Part shown: piece after piece, positions 42,206 to 51,821 of the stretch
How the letters are laid out: the number at the start of each line of letters is the position of its first letter
Position numbering within the stretch: the stretch's first letter is position 1
Assembly (NCBI GenBank): GCA_012798135.1
Contig: JAAZNU010000046.1
Coordinates: 62,001 to 126,000 of the forward strand
Direction of reading: 5' to 3'
Origin: Veillonellaceae bacterium
GTDB lineage: Bacteria > Bacillota_C > Negativicutes > UBA1444
Length of the DNA stretch: 64,000 nt
Notes under the pieces: generated by a model
Told to the model about the DNA's origin: nothing
The model's input: only the letters and a program-made list of their open reading frames with translations
Database searches by the model: none
Translations under genes and position numbers: made by a program

Positions 42206-43290
42206 TGGCCCACGCCAACCTTTTTCAAGGCCTCCTCCCAAAGTTTCGTATCCACAACTTGGGAAGATTTCAGTTGTTTTTCGATCATCTTGTGAGTAAA
42301 GTACCAGTCCAGTTGCGTCTGAATATCGGTAGCCAATAGTTTGCCGTCACGATCCATGTAGGGCAGGCCGGTCTTGATGTCGTCGACCGGAGCGCCCGTA
42401 TACTTGGCAACGATGCCCACCACTTCTTCATAATTGGCTCCCGGCGCCGGTTTGCCGTCTTTCATTTTCAGGACTGCGTCGTAATAGTAGCGGGTTGCTT
42501 TGATGTAAGCGGCCAAAAATCGCACCGCCGCCTCTTTGTTCTTCATGAACTCTGGCGCGAAAAAGATCGCCGAGGTCTGATACTCCATGGCGTCGCCGAC
42601 TTGCACGATGACCCGGCCATGTCCGGCCTTCGCCATCTTGGTGATGTTTGGTTCGTTCAGAATCGCGGCGTCCACCTGTTTTCCCTGCAAAGCCGCCATC
42701 ACGGCGCTCAGTTTACCCAGCGGAACAATCTCAACATCCGACAGTTTCAATCCTTTGGTTTCCAGCAACCGACCGAGCATGTAGTGGAATGTGGAGCCGG
42801 TCTGGGTAATCGCGACCCGCTTTCCTTTAAGGTCTTCAATTTTTTTGGCGCCGCCTTCCCAAAGGTCGGTTCGCATCAAGACGGCGGATGATGAATAGCC
42901 CTTTTGTTCCCGGCCTTTGTCGGCCACGATCGACAAATTCTGTCCTCCCGCCACCATATTGAACAGGCTGGCGGTGATTCCGGTCGCGCCCACCTGTACC
43001 TTGTTGGACGCTGTCGCCACCGCGATGGGATGAGCTGCGTCGAACCATTGCGGCTCTATTTCAATTCCCTGTTCCTTGAAAAATCCTTTTTCCATCCCAA
43101 TGAATATCGGCGCGGAACTGGTCAGTTTCAGGATGCCCACGCTGACTTTCGCCGGCGTCGCTGCCGCCGGTTTAGCCGGCGCCGTCTTCGCCGGTTCCGG
43201 GCTCTTGCCGCAGCCGGACAATGCCAACCCCAACAGCAAAATCACCAGCAGAGCAATCCCAAGGTTACGTTGTTTCTTAAGCACTTCCAT
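42202..43290 (-). CDS. ABC substrate-binding lipoprotein (SsuA/NrtA/TauA type)
   Basis: A 362-residue lipoprotein with lipobox LGLALSGC and the Pro/Ala-rich linker typical of anchored binding proteins. The mature domain is an NMT1/TauA-like type II fold with VSVGILKLTSSAPIFIGMEKGFF, GATGITASLFNMVAGGQNLS and KGKRVAITQTGSTFHYMLGRLL. This family binds nitrate, sulfonates, taurine or thiamine precursors. The position beside amt2 is a mild hint for a nitrogen compound but the strand and terminator separate them. Confidence 0.88.
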   Translation of the reverse strand: MEVLKKQRNLGIALLVILLLGLALSGCGKSPEPAKTAPAKPAAATPAKVSVGILKLTSSAPIFIGMEKGFFKEQGIEIEPQWFDAAHPIAVATASNKVQVGATGITASLFNMVAGGQNLSIVADKGREQKGYSSSAVLMRTDLWEGGAKKIEDLKGKRVAITQTGSTFHYMLGRLLETKGLKLSDVEIVPLGKLSAVMAALQGKQVDAAILNEPNITKMAKAGHGRVIVQVGDAMEYQTSAIFFAPEFMKNKEAAVRFLAAYIKATRYYYDAVLKMKDGKPAPGANYEEVVGIVAKYTGAPVDDIKTGLPYMDRDGKLLATDIQTQLDWYFTHKMIEKQLKSSQVVDTKLWEEALKKVGVGQ

Positions 43291-43445
43291 ACTTCCTTTC
43301 TACCGCCTAACTTCTGCTTTGCGGGTCGGCCCTGCCCACCCGTTTGCTAATGATTATATTACAACCCTCGCCGCCCGGCAACCGAATCGCCGCGAACTTT
43401 ATGCTCGCATACTGTTTGGAAGAAACAAAAATCCGGAATTGAGTT

Positions 43446-44324
43446 CTAGTAGCCTTTCGGGAAGGGTTCCATGTGGATCATGACATGGGCTCCCGCTTGC
43501 AGGCGACGGCGTATCTCCCGTTCAATGTCGTGGGACAGCCGGTGGGAATCCGCCAGCTCCATCGTCGGGTCAACCAGTAGGTGCATATCAATGTAAAGCT
43601 CTTGCTCACTGCCACGGCTGCGAATATTATGAATATCCTTCACTTCCGGAAAGCTGAAGGCGATCTCCCGAATCAATTCTGTATCGGTTACTACCGCTTT
43701 GTCGACCAGCACATCGCTAGTCGAGCGAATAATCTCCGCAGCGGCGCGCAGAATAAAAGCGGCGACCACGAGTGAAGCAATGGGATCGATGACGGCCGGC
43801 AAGCCGAACTTTATGCCAATAAGGGTCGCCAGTACACTGAGGGAAACATAGACATCGCTGCGGGTATGCAGCGAATCGGACACCAAAATCGGACTCCCGA
43901 GCTTTTGCCCCTGCCTGTATTCGTAGATGCAGACATAAAGATTCACAAGCAGAGTCCCGATCAAGGCAACCAGGCTTTCCATTGTAATATCCGGAACCAC
44001 TGGGTTCACAAATTTCTCAAAGGCTTCGTATACAACGAACCCGCCGATCAATAGCAGCATGAAGCCGATAAACAGCCCCGTCAGGTACTCATACTTTCTG
44101 TGCCCGTATGGGTGCTTGCCGTCCAGGGGCTGGGCCGCAAATTGTATTCCGATGAGTCCGACGATATTCGAGATGCCGTCGGTCATGGAATGAAATCCAT
44201 CCGCCGTCAGGCTGGCGCTGGCAATGAGTTCACCGGCGATGATTTTCACGCCGGCCACGGCCAGATTGGCAAACAGGATCACCCAGAGCACCCGCTTCAC
44301 TTGACGCAAATTTTGATCCGGCAT
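43446..44324 (-). CDS. Cation diffusion facilitator metal exporter
   Basis: A 292-residue CDF transporter that exports divalent metals by proton antiport. Six membrane segments in residues about 12-200; metal site words are SLTADGFHSMTDGISN and HTRSDVYVSLSV (HxxxD pairs), and the C-terminal regulatory domain holds HNIRSRGSEQELYIDMHLLVDP. Start ATG 44324 follows GAGGAGG. A NiCo riboswitch and terminator precede it, so nickel or cobalt is the likely substrate; the CDF family alone would leave zinc, iron and manganese open. It is a single-gene unit. Confidence 0.92.
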   Translation of the reverse strand: MPDQNLRQVKRVLWVILFANLAVAGVKIIAGELIASASLTADGFHSMTDGISNIVGLIGIQFAAQPLDGKHPYGHRKYEYLTGLFIGFMLLLIGGFVVYEAFEKFVNPVVPDITMESLVALIGTLLVNLYVCIYEYRQGQKLGSPILVSDSLHTRSDVYVSLSVLATLIGIKFGLPAVIDPIASLVVAAFILRAAAEIIRSTSDVLVDKAVVTDTELIREIAFSFPEVKDIHNIRSRGSEQELYIDMHLLVDPTMELADSHRLSHDIEREIRRRLQAGAHVMIHMEPFPKGY

Positions 44325-44353
44325 AAACCGTCCTCCTCATAAATGGAGACTTG

Positions 44354-44385
44354 ATTCAGATGGCGTTTTAACGCCACCTGAATCT
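44354..44385. other. Inverted repeat in the CDF leader
   Basis: A near-perfect stem of about 15 bp (arms GATTCAGATGGCGTT and its complement with one mismatch, loop of two bases) lies 30 bases upstream of the CDF start codon. No T tract follows on the minus strand. Its role is unknown; it may shield the leader or affect translation. Confidence 0.45.
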
Positions 44386-44469
44386 TGAGTCGAATTTATT
44401 TCGAGCTACAGCCTGTTTATCCACGACCTCACGACCTAAGAGGTCGGGGTCTTACAAACTGTATGAAGG

Positions 44470-44510
44470 ATAAAAATAGCCTGTAGAACCATTTTCGTGG
44501 TCCCACAGGC
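44470..44510 (-). terminator. Riboswitch-controlled terminator
   Basis: On the minus strand GCCTGTGGGACCA pairs with TGGTTCTACAGGC (44479-44510, loop CGAAAA), followed by TATTTTT. The 5' arm is the last conserved part of the NiCo aptamer (CCTGTGGGAC), so metal binding and terminator formation compete. Confidence 0.8.
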
Positions 44511-44560
44511 AAACCTGCTGCCTTTCAGCCCGACACACCGCATTGCGGCAGCCTGATCCT
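44496..44560 (-). promoter_or_regulatory. NiCo riboswitch upstream of the CDF exporter
   Basis: Read on the minus strand the segment has the NiCo order of conserved blocks: ATCAGGC, a hairpin, TCGGGCTG, AAAGGCAGCAGG and CCTGTGGGAC. Compared from memory with the known Erysipelotrichaceae NiCo RNA, the blocks GCAGGC, CCGGGCUG, GGCAACAG and CUGUGGGAC occur in the same order. NiCo RNAs bind Ni2+ or Co2+ and typically precede CDF exporters. Binding should prevent the overlapping terminator and turn the exporter on. Confidence 0.8.
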
Positions 44561-44580
44561 AAAATATTTTATTAAGATGG

Positions 44581-44609
44581 ATTTTATCAGATTATTTTCT
44601 ATTTCGCAA
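44581..44609 (-). promoter_or_regulatory. Promoter of the NiCo leader and CDF gene
   Basis: On the minus strand TTGCGA (44604-44609) and TAAAAT (44581-44586) are 17 bases apart. The transcript would begin about 44574, just before the aptamer. The gap 44325-44646 is filled by promoter, riboswitch, terminator and hairpin. Confidence 0.65.
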
Positions 44610-44646
44610 GAGGATATTCCCCTAAAATTTCCACACTTCACTTGCA

Positions 44647-45357
44647 TCACTTGCATCGTTTGCGCCGCTTCACATAATGCAAATAGCCCCACCCCATCAG
44701 CAAGGACAGCGCTGTCAACATGACCAACTGTGCCGCATGATGGTGATAATCAACCATATCCCGTCCAACCAATATTTCGATGGTCACCGAGAAAATTTTA
44801 CCGATGCAGGTGGCAATGAAATAGTCACGGAAAGCTACAGAACTCAGCGCACCAGCGGCAGTTAAGGCTCCCGAAGGCATAAACGGCAGTGACCGTCCGG
44901 CCAAAATGAGCCTAAACCCATTATGGCTGCTAAAATCCTGCACTTTCCCGCCATAGCCGCTTTTTCGCAAAAGTGCCGCCGCCGAGTTCTGGAAAAGACG
45001 ACGCATCATGAAGAAGCCAGCCGCCGCTCCCACGCACTCGCCGGCCCAGGAAACCAGAATACCTGGTATCAAGCCAAACAAGAACCCATTAGCAACCAAT
45101 AAAAATACGTTCGGCAAAAAACCCAACAAGTTAATGATTACCAGCAAAACAAAACTAATCAACGCCGCCTTGGCGCCGAAAGATCGCAGATATTCGACCG
45201 CTCCCTGCACATCACCTCGCGATGACAAGGAAACCAACATCGGAAAAAATCCGGGATCCAGCCAGTGGATACCCAGGCCTGTGAGTCCCATTGTTGCCAA
45301 GAGAGCAACTTTATACCAAAAATATGACTCGCCGCTGTTTTTTTCCCGTAGAACCAC
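44647..45357 (-). CDS. DedA/TVP38-family (VTT domain) membrane protein
   Basis: A 236-residue protein with about five to six membrane segments. The VTT/SNARE-associated core is visible: NLLGFLPNVFLLVANGFLFG, then GAAAGFFMMRRLF and the FRLILAGRSLPFMPSGAL loop resembling the F/YxxR...(R/G)xxPxxP signature of TVP38. Family members have been linked to lipid flipping and membrane homeostasis. The start is GTG 45357; the ribosome site GGGAG is about 14 bases upstream, so expression may be weak. It is not clearly in an operon with MgtA, which ends 113 bases upstream. Confidence 0.83.
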   Translation of the reverse strand: MVLREKNSGESYFWYKVALLATMGLTGLGIHWLDPGFFPMLVSLSSRGDVQGAVEYLRSFGAKAALISFVLLVIINLLGFLPNVFLLVANGFLFGLIPGILVSWAGECVGAAAGFFMMRRLFQNSAAALLRKSGYGGKVQDFSSHNGFRLILAGRSLPFMPSGALTAAGALSSVAFRDYFIATCIGKIFSVTIEILVGRDMVDYHHHAAQLVMLTALSLLMGWGYLHYVKRRKRCK

Positions 45358-45469
45358 TCTATTTTCAAAGCTCCCTTATTTTTGCATGTTTTAAAATATT
45401 TTAGGCCGATCACGATCACTTGTCCAGAAAAAACTGGATGTTCTTATCGATGGAGCTTACGTATGTTGA

Positions 45470-48067
45470 TCATTCCGGATATCTGGCGACGAACCAATTT
45501 TTCACCAACTGCGTCAGTGCGATATAACACGCCAGCATAATCGCCAACAGCAGCCAAAACATTGTCGGCAGCGCAACAAAGCCGAGCATGTCGGACAACG
45601 GCGAAACAGTGAGCCATGCACCCACCGTGACGATGACCAGTGAGCCAAGGATCAGCGGTCGGCTGGCCCAACTCTGAAGGAAGGGAATTTTGTTGGTACG
45701 AATGATGTGGATAATCAGTGTCTGGGTAAACAGCGACTCCACGAACCAGCCGGTGTGAAATAACGCTGGATTGTTCCAGCAGTTGAACACATAGAGCATG
45801 ATGAAAAAAGTGGCATAATCGAAGATCGAACTGATCGGGCCGATGAACAGGATGAAGCGCCGGAGATTGCCGATTTCCCATTTTCGCGGTTTGACCAGCC
45901 ATTCGGCATCCACCTCATCCGTAGGGATCGGTACCTGTGAAAAGTCGTACAACAGATTGTTGATCAGCACCTGCACCGGCAACATCGGCAGAAAAGGCAA
46001 AAACGCGCTGGCCCCGACTACACTGAACATGTTGCCGAAGTTGGAACTGGCCGCCATTTTGATGTACTTGAGGATATTGCCGAACACTCGCCGGCCTTCC
46101 CGCACTCCCTGCTCAAGTACCAGCAGATCATTTTCCAGCAGTATGATATCTGACGACTCTTTGGCGATGTCTACCGCACTGTTAACGGAAATACCCACAT
46201 CGGCAGCCTTCAACGCCGGTGCGTCGTTGATGCCGTCGCCCATGAACCCCACCACACTGCCGTTTTTTTGCAGTGTGCGCACAATGCGTTCTTTTTGCGC
46301 CGGCGCCAGCTTCGCAAATATGCGGGTTGCAATAACGGCCGCGGACAGTTGCGTATCACTCATCGCCTCGATTTGCGACCCGAGCAGGATCGGCTCAACC
46401 GGCATACCCACCTTGCCGCAAATGTACGTAGTAACGATATCATTGTCGCCAGTCAGGATTTTGACTTCCACTTTCAGATCGCGCAACCGCTTCAACGCTT
46501 CCAATGCGCTTTCTTTTGGAGGATCGAGGAAAGCCAGATAGCCGAGCAGCGTCAGATCTTTCTCGTCGCTCACTTCATAATGGGGTTCGTCGCTATCACC
46601 GGCAGGCATAACCTTGTAGGCAATCGCTACGACACGGAACCCCTTCGCGTTCAGTTCATTCACCAGTTGCTTGCGCTGCGCGGCGTAATCGGGTTGGACG
46701 CTCAGCGCCTTGCCTTCAATTTCAACAGTCGTCGAAAGATTGGTGATTTCTTCCACCGCACCCTTGCAGATGAGGATGTGCTGATTTTGTTGATCCTCAA
46801 GGATCACCGACATACGGCGTCGATTAAAGTCAAACGGGATTTCATCAATCTTGCGGTAAGCCGTTTTGACCTTGAGGTCTTCCTCAAGGTGGCCATAATC
46901 CAAAATGGCCTCATCCATCAAATTCTTCAATCCGGTATGGAAGTAGCTGTTCAGGTAGCCGTATTGCAGAACCCGTTCGCTGTCCAGGCCATTTACGTCC
47001 ATGTGCTTTTCCAGAACAATCCGTCCCTCGGTGATGGTGCCGGTCTTATCCGTACACAGCACATCCATGGCGCCGATGTTCTGGATGGAATTCAGGCGTT
47101 TCACGATGACCTTCTTTACTGCCATCGCAATAGCGCCTTTGGACAGATTGACGGTCACAATCATCGGCAGCATCTCCGGGGTCAGCCCGACGGCCACGGC
47201 CAAAGCAAACAAAAAAGCCTCCACCCAGTCATGCCTGCTCAAACCATTGATTACGAAAACTGCCGGAACCATCACGCCAATGAACCGGATCATCAGCCAG
47301 GTGAATTTGTTGACGCCCAGATCAAAGCTGGTCATTTCGCGTTCGCCAACGATGCTGGCAGCCAACGCTCCAAAGTATGTCCTATCGCCGGTATGAATCA
47401 CGACGGCTGTGGCCGAGCCACTCTCCACGTTGGAACCAAGAAAACATATATTCGGCAGTTCCAGTGGATTCTCAACATCTGCGGCAGAAACGGCGGCAAT
47501 CTTTTCCACGGGTATTGACTCTCCCGTCAGCGCTGACTGGTTGATAAATAAATCTTTTGCGGAAAGTACCCGCATGTCCCCTGGCACCATATCCCCGGCC
47601 GACAACCGGACGACATCCCCCGGAACAAGATCGTGGAGCGGAACTTCTAGCTCCTCGCCCTCTCTCACCACTGTGGATTTGGTGCCGACCATGGCTTTGA
47701 GTTTCTCGGCGGCATCGTCGGCGCGCATTTCCTGATAGAATCGCAACACCACCCCCAGAACAACCATCACCATAATAACAATCGTCGCCCGCATATCGCC
47801 GGTGGCAAAGGAAACTGCTGCCAGCACCGTCAACAAAACGACCAGCGGATTTTTAACATTGTCCAACATACGCACAAGAGCACTTTTTTTCTTTTCCTGC
47901 GCAATCTCGTTCGGCCCATATTGTTTCAGGCGCAACGCGGCTTCAGCGGTGCTCAGTCCGTCTACGCCAGATTCCAGCGCACTCAGGCCTCTAACAGCAT
48001 CGATACGGGCCAGCCGAACGAGTGGATCGGAAATCTGCATTTCAGTCGGCTGCGGTTGAGTAACCAT
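45470..48067 (-). CDS. mgtA: Magnesium-importing P-type ATPase
   Basis: An 865-residue P3B-type ATPase that imports Mg2+ at low external magnesium. Seen: SALTGESIPVEK (actuator), the phosphorylated Asp340 in CTDKTGTIT, KICKGA-like nucleotide region (HILICKGAVEEIT), TGDND and MGDGINDAPAL hinge motifs, and about ten membrane helices. The N-terminus QPTEMQISDPLVRLARID resembles MgtA rather than other P-ATPases. Start ATG 48067 follows AAGAGGTGAAAG. I saw no M-box Mg riboswitch in the 219-base leader. It is divergent from another P-type ATPase. Confidence 0.93.
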   Translation of the reverse strand: MVTQPQPTEMQISDPLVRLARIDAVRGLSALESGVDGLSTAEAALRLKQYGPNEIAQEKKKSALVRMLDNVKNPLVVLLTVLAAVSFATGDMRATIVIMVMVVLGVVLRFYQEMRADDAAEKLKAMVGTKSTVVREGEELEVPLHDLVPGDVVRLSAGDMVPGDMRVLSAKDLFINQSALTGESIPVEKIAAVSAADVENPLELPNICFLGSNVESGSATAVVIHTGDRTYFGALAASIVGEREMTSFDLGVNKFTWLMIRFIGVMVPAVFVINGLSRHDWVEAFLFALAVAVGLTPEMLPMIVTVNLSKGAIAMAVKKVIVKRLNSIQNIGAMDVLCTDKTGTITEGRIVLEKHMDVNGLDSERVLQYGYLNSYFHTGLKNLMDEAILDYGHLEEDLKVKTAYRKIDEIPFDFNRRRMSVILEDQQNQHILICKGAVEEITNLSTTVEIEGKALSVQPDYAAQRKQLVNELNAKGFRVVAIAYKVMPAGDSDEPHYEVSDEKDLTLLGYLAFLDPPKESALEALKRLRDLKVEVKILTGDNDIVTTYICGKVGMPVEPILLGSQIEAMSDTQLSAAVIATRIFAKLAPAQKERIVRTLQKNGSVVGFMGDGINDAPALKAADVGISVNSAVDIAKESSDIILLENDLLVLEQGVREGRRVFGNILKYIKMAASSNFGNMFSVVGASAFLPFLPMLPVQVLINNLLYDFSQVPIPTDEVDAEWLVKPRKWEIGNLRRFILFIGPISSIFDYATFFIMLYVFNCWNNPALFHTGWFVESLFTQTLIIHIIRTNKIPFLQSWASRPLILGSLVIVTVGAWLTVSPLSDMLGFVALPTMFWLLLAIMLACYIALTQLVKNWFVARYPE

Positions 48068-48135
48068 CTTTCACCTCTTGTTACGCAAAAAATGATGGTG
48101 CGTACTCTTTGGCATTATCTTATCACAGGGTAGGA

Positions 48136-48204
48136 ACAAGATGGAATAGCTCCTCTTCCAGCTCGATATCGGTCATTTATAACAGGAATGCTATCCAATC
48201 TTGT
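48136..48204. repeat. Imperfect inverted repeat between divergent P-type ATPase genes
   Basis: ACAAGATGGAATAGC (48136-48150) and GCTATCCAATCTTGT (48190-48204) form a 15-bp inverted repeat with two mismatches and a 39-base interior. It may be a regulatory stem-loop or operator shared by both genes. The rest of 48068-48286 shows no clear consensus promoter. Confidence 0.45.
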
Positions 48205-48286
48205 CGAAAAGAAAATATTATAGAATTTTATGAGCCTGATAACCCGTGATCACACATCGTAGTCAGTCAAAGGGGAGGTTACGCCG

Positions 48287-50746
48287 ATGACTGTCAAAGA
48301 ACAAGCGACGGTTTCTCAAGTGGGTGCCGACACCGCACTGCCGGACGAAACAGCGCACCGTCTTGGCGCAGACATGAATAAGGGCCTGACAACCGCCGAG
48401 GCGCAACATCGGCTTACCCAGTATGGGTATAATGAAGTTGCCGAGCACAAGCCGCATGTGCTCCGACTGTTCGCCAAAAAGTTCTGGGGTATTTCCGCAT
48501 GGATGCTGGAACTGATGACCTTCCTGTCGTGGTATTTGGGAAAGTATTCGGACATGTTCGTTATAGCGGCCCTGCTGGTCGTCAATGCCGTTCTGGGGTT
48601 CTGGGAAGAGCGGCAGGCGCAGACCGCCGTTGATGAGTTGAAGCAGCAACTGCAAATCCAGGCGAAAGTCCTGCGGGACGGCGCATGGGGTACGGTTCCT
48701 GCCCGCGAACTCGTTCCCGGCGATATCCTTCGCCTGCGTACCGGTGATTTCGTCCCGGCCGACACGCAACTGTTCGACGGCGAATTGAACGTGGACCAGT
48801 CGGCGCTGACCGGTGAATCCAGCGACGTAACGAAGGCTGTGGGCCAGTCCGTAAGCAGTGGCTCCACCGTGCGGCGTGGCGAAGCCAGCGGCATTGTTGC
48901 CGCCACGGGACCGCATACCTACTTTGGGAGAACTGTCGAGCTGGTCCAGATCGCCCATCCGAACCTGCAAATTGAAGAGATCATCGCCCGTGTTGTAAAG
49001 GGCCTGTTCACCATCGTTCTCATACTCTCGCTGGCGGGAATCGCGGCCGCAGTCTACCGGCGCATCCCGTTCGCCGAGGTGCTGCCGCTTATATTGGTGG
49101 TACTCCTGTCCGCCGTTCCGGTGGCGCTGCCGGTAATGATGACCGTTTCGACGGCGCTGGGGGCCCGGTCGCTGTCCCGGGAAGGCGTGCTCGTAACCAG
49201 GTTGACGTCATCCGAGAGCGCGTCGATGGTCGATGTGTTCTGTGTGGACAAAACCGGCACCATCACCCAGAACCGGCTAAGCGTAGTGGCCTTCGCGCCG
49301 GCGGATGGATTCGAGGAGGCCACTTTGCTGAAATATGGCCTTATGGCATCGCAACCGGCGGATAAAGACCCGATCGACATGGCTTTTATCAATGCCTCAT
49401 CGGCGAGAGGAATCGATATGGCGGGCGCCGGCATCCTGCACTTTATTCCTTTCAGTCCGGAAACCCGGCGAACCGAGGCGATGGTGCGCGACGGCGAAAA
49501 GGAGTACCGGGTCATAAAGGGGGCAGTCTCCACGGTTGTGGAAATGTGCGGTCCGGACTGTGCGCCGGCTGATTGGATACGAACCGCAAATGACAATTTC
49601 GCGGCGCAGGGGTACAAGACTTTGGCTTTGGCCGTCGCGGAGACTTCCGGTCCCCCCCGGTTGGCCGGGCTGGTTGCTCTCGCCGACCGTCCGCGGCCAG
49701 ATTCCGCTCGCATGATCGCCGAAGCCCGGGCGCTCGGCATCGGCTGGAAGATGCTCACTGGCGACGCCTTGCCCACAGCCGTGTCAATTGCGGCCTCGGT
49801 CGGCATCGGCGGCAACGTAATTCTTGCCAAGGATGTCCGGGAACTGCTTCATGAGAATCTCGAAAAAGCCGGCCGCCTGATCGAGAAATGCGACGGCATC
49901 GCCGAGGTTTTCCCGGAAGATAAATACCTGATTGTCCGTAGCCTGCAAAGTATTGGGCATGTCGTCGCAATGACGGGGGACGGGGTGAATGACGCGCCGG
50001 CCCTCCGGCAAGCCGATGTGGGGATTGCGGTCAGTACAGCCACCGACGTGGCGAAGGGCGCCGCCAGCGTTGTTCTGACCAAGGAAGGGTTGACTGGGAT
50101 TGTGAGCCTGGTCAAGATCAGCCGGATGGTTCACCGACGGATCGACATATGGGTAATCAACAAAATCTCGCGAACTCTGCTGAAAGCCGCGTTCGTGATC
50201 GGCACGTTTCTTGTTACGGGCAATTTTTTCGTGTCGGCATTTGCCATGCTGCTGCTGGTGTTCATGACGGATTTCGTCAAGATTTCCCTGGCAACGGACA
50301 ATGTTCGCTGGAACCCGGTTCCGGACCGCCTGGAGGTAGCGCCGCTGGTCAAAATCGGCGCGGTGATGGGCGTTTTGATGGTTGTCGAGTCGGCGGGGCT
50401 GCTGTATGGCATCATCCGCTATTGGAATGTCCCGGCGAACGCCGCGGTCATGGTGACCGTTTCATTCGATCTGCTCTTCTTTCTGGCAATCTGTTCGCTG
50501 TTTGTAGTGCGCGAGCAGGGACGTCTTTGGGAATCCAAGCCCTCACGACAACTGGCATCCGCCATAGGGGCGGATATCTTGCTGGTTACGGCTCTGAGCC
50601 TTCATGGCCTGCCGGGACTGCCGGGTATCTCGTTCTCCTTGCTGGCAACGATCGTCGGTTACTGCATTCTGGTATCGCTGGGCAACGACTGGGTCAAAGT
50701 CGTATTGTTTCAAAGAGACTCGAGCGGCCCGCATGGAGTCAAATAA
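48287..50746 (+). CDS. Plasma-membrane-type proton ATPase (P3A)
   Basis: An 819-residue P-type ATPase closest to fungal/plant and archaeal P3A proton pumps, which move H+ out of the cell. It has the N-terminal GLTTAEAQHRLTQYGYNEV, actuator SALTGESSDV, phosphorylated Asp321 in VDKTGTITQ, nucleotide-domain MLTGDALPTAVS and MTGDGVNDAPAL hinge. The region LPVMMTVSTALGA in the fourth membrane helix is P3A-like and lacks the acidic residues of calcium pumps. Start ATG 48287 follows GGGGAGG. It is separated from divergent mgtA by 219 bases. Confidence 0.92.
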   Translation: MTVKEQATVSQVGADTALPDETAHRLGADMNKGLTTAEAQHRLTQYGYNEVAEHKPHVLRLFAKKFWGISAWMLELMTFLSWYLGKYSDMFVIAALLVVNAVLGFWEERQAQTAVDELKQQLQIQAKVLRDGAWGTVPARELVPGDILRLRTGDFVPADTQLFDGELNVDQSALTGESSDVTKAVGQSVSSGSTVRRGEASGIVAATGPHTYFGRTVELVQIAHPNLQIEEIIARVVKGLFTIVLILSLAGIAAAVYRRIPFAEVLPLILVVLLSAVPVALPVMMTVSTALGARSLSREGVLVTRLTSSESASMVDVFCVDKTGTITQNRLSVVAFAPADGFEEATLLKYGLMASQPADKDPIDMAFINASSARGIDMAGAGILHFIPFSPETRRTEAMVRDGEKEYRVIKGAVSTVVEMCGPDCAPADWIRTANDNFAAQGYKTLALAVAETSGPPRLAGLVALADRPRPDSARMIAEARALGIGWKMLTGDALPTAVSIAASVGIGGNVILAKDVRELLHENLEKAGRLIEKCDGIAEVFPEDKYLIVRSLQSIGHVVAMTGDGVNDAPALRQADVGIAVSTATDVAKGAASVVLTKEGLTGIVSLVKISRMVHRRIDIWVINKISRTLLKAAFVIGTFLVTGNFFVSAFAMLLLVFMTDFVKISLATDNVRWNPVPDRLEVAPLVKIGAVMGVLMVVESAGLLYGIIRYWNVPANAAVMVTVSFDLLFFLAICSLFVVREQGRLWESKPSRQLASAIGADILLVTALSLHGLPGLPGISFSLLATIVGYCILVSLGNDWVKVVLFQRDSSGPHGVK

Positions 50747-50894
50747 TAAGTCCGTTGCCAACTGAATACTAGAACGCCCGGTTTATCCGGGTTTATCCAG
50801 AAATTTATACGTTTGACCTGTAAGATGAAGAGCCTTCCTTGCACAAAGCAGCGGTGTATCCCCGTGTACTATGTCCGAAATCGATAGAGCCTCG

Positions 50895-50923
50895 TTGATT
50901 CCTGACCTGGTTCTTGCGATAAT
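50895..50923 (+). promoter_or_regulatory. Promoter of the soluble chemoreceptor gene
   Basis: TTGATT (50895-50900), a 17-base spacer and GATAAT (50918-50923), about 50 bases upstream of the chosen start codon. The 50747-50894 stretch otherwise holds only a weak 5-bp hairpin (CCCGG/CCGGG near 50777) after the ATPase stop. Confidence 0.55.
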
Positions 50924-50975
50924 GATATTAATGGCAATTTCATCCCGAATTTTATGTGAGAAAGGGGCCACCCAA

Positions 50976-51821
50976 ATGTCGGACGCGGAAAATAACGCTT
51001 TAAATCATTACCTGCATGTCATGCCCCGGTTGAGCGAAGTGTTCTCTACGGATATCGGCGTGGCGGTCACCGATCACGACAAGTATCTTCTGTACAAGCC
51101 CAGCCGCTTGCTGGACCTGAAAATCAAGAGCGGCGATCTGCTGAAGCCGGGAACTGCCGTCGTCCGCGCCATGTCGGAAAACCGCCGCATCATCGTCCGC
51201 GGCGACAAAGCCACTTTCGGGATTCCTTATATTGCCAGCGCCGCACCCATTCACGACCATTCGGGAGCGGTCGTCGGCGGCGCGGTCATCATCGAATCGG
51301 TTGAGCAACAGGACCAGCTGACGTTGATGGCTCATAAACTCGCCGACACCACCAGCGTCCTGGCCAGCACCTCGGAGGAAATTTCGGCGCAGACGCAGGA
51401 GATCAGCGCATTGAGCCGGGCAATGTCCCTCAGCGCCGGCGAATCGCAGGGCCGCCTTCAGGAAACGGACCAGGTCCTCGGCCTGATCAAGGCCATTGCC
51501 GGCCAAACCAACATGCTGGGACTCAATGCGGCCATTGAAGCAGCCCGCGTGGGAGAGCAAGGTCGCGGCTTCGGGGTTGTCGCCGACGAAATCCGAAAAT
51601 TGGCCAGTTCCACCGGAGATTCGATAAAAAAAATCGAAGCGACACTGCAGGCCATCCGCGAAGACAGCCGCAAAAATTATGATCAGACTCGCCGGATCGA
51701 TGAAGTGATGCCGCAAATCGCCCAAGCCATCACGCAAGTGGCCGGCGCGGTCCAGGAAGTCAACGAGATGGCCCGGAATCTGAACGAGATGGCGGAAAGT
51801 CTGACGAAGGAGCGTTCGTGA
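50976..51821 (+). CDS. Soluble methyl-accepting chemotaxis-type signal transducer
   Basis: A 281-residue protein without membrane segments. Residues about 1-110 form a small sensor-like domain ([37 protein letters not shown]). Residues about 115-281 form a coiled-coil MCP signalling domain whose hairpin tip is the conserved [23 protein letters not shown]. It thus resembles cytoplasmic chemoreceptors such as YfmS and would signal to CheA from within the cell. Start ATG 50976 is preceded by GAAAGGGG; a longer upstream frame would overlap the promoter. The ligand is unknown. Confidence 0.87.
   Translation: MSDAENNALNHYLHVMPRLSEVFSTDIGVAVTDHDKYLLYKPSRLLDLKIKSGDLLKPGTAVVRAMSENRRIIVRGDKATFGIPYIASAAPIHDHSGAVVGGAVIIESVEQQDQLTLMAHKLADTTSVLASTSEEISAQTQEISALSRAMSLSAGESQGRLQETDQVLGLIKAIAGQTNMLGLNAAIEAARVGEQGRGFGVVADEIRKLASSTGDSIKKIEATLQAIREDSRKNYDQTRRIDEVMPQIAQAITQVAGAVQEVNEMARNLNEMAESLTKERS

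Noticed and set aside
44500..44560. Possible cobalamin or manganese riboswitch before the CDF gene
   Set aside because: The conserved blocks match the order of NiCo RNA; B12-box and yybP-ykoY signatures are absent.
45419..45441. Terminator after mgtA (TCCAG with A/T loop)
   Set aside because: The stem is only five base pairs and lacks a following T tract.
48068..48286. M-box magnesium riboswitch upstream of mgtA
   Set aside because: I looked for the conserved M-box sequence blocks on the minus strand and did not find them.
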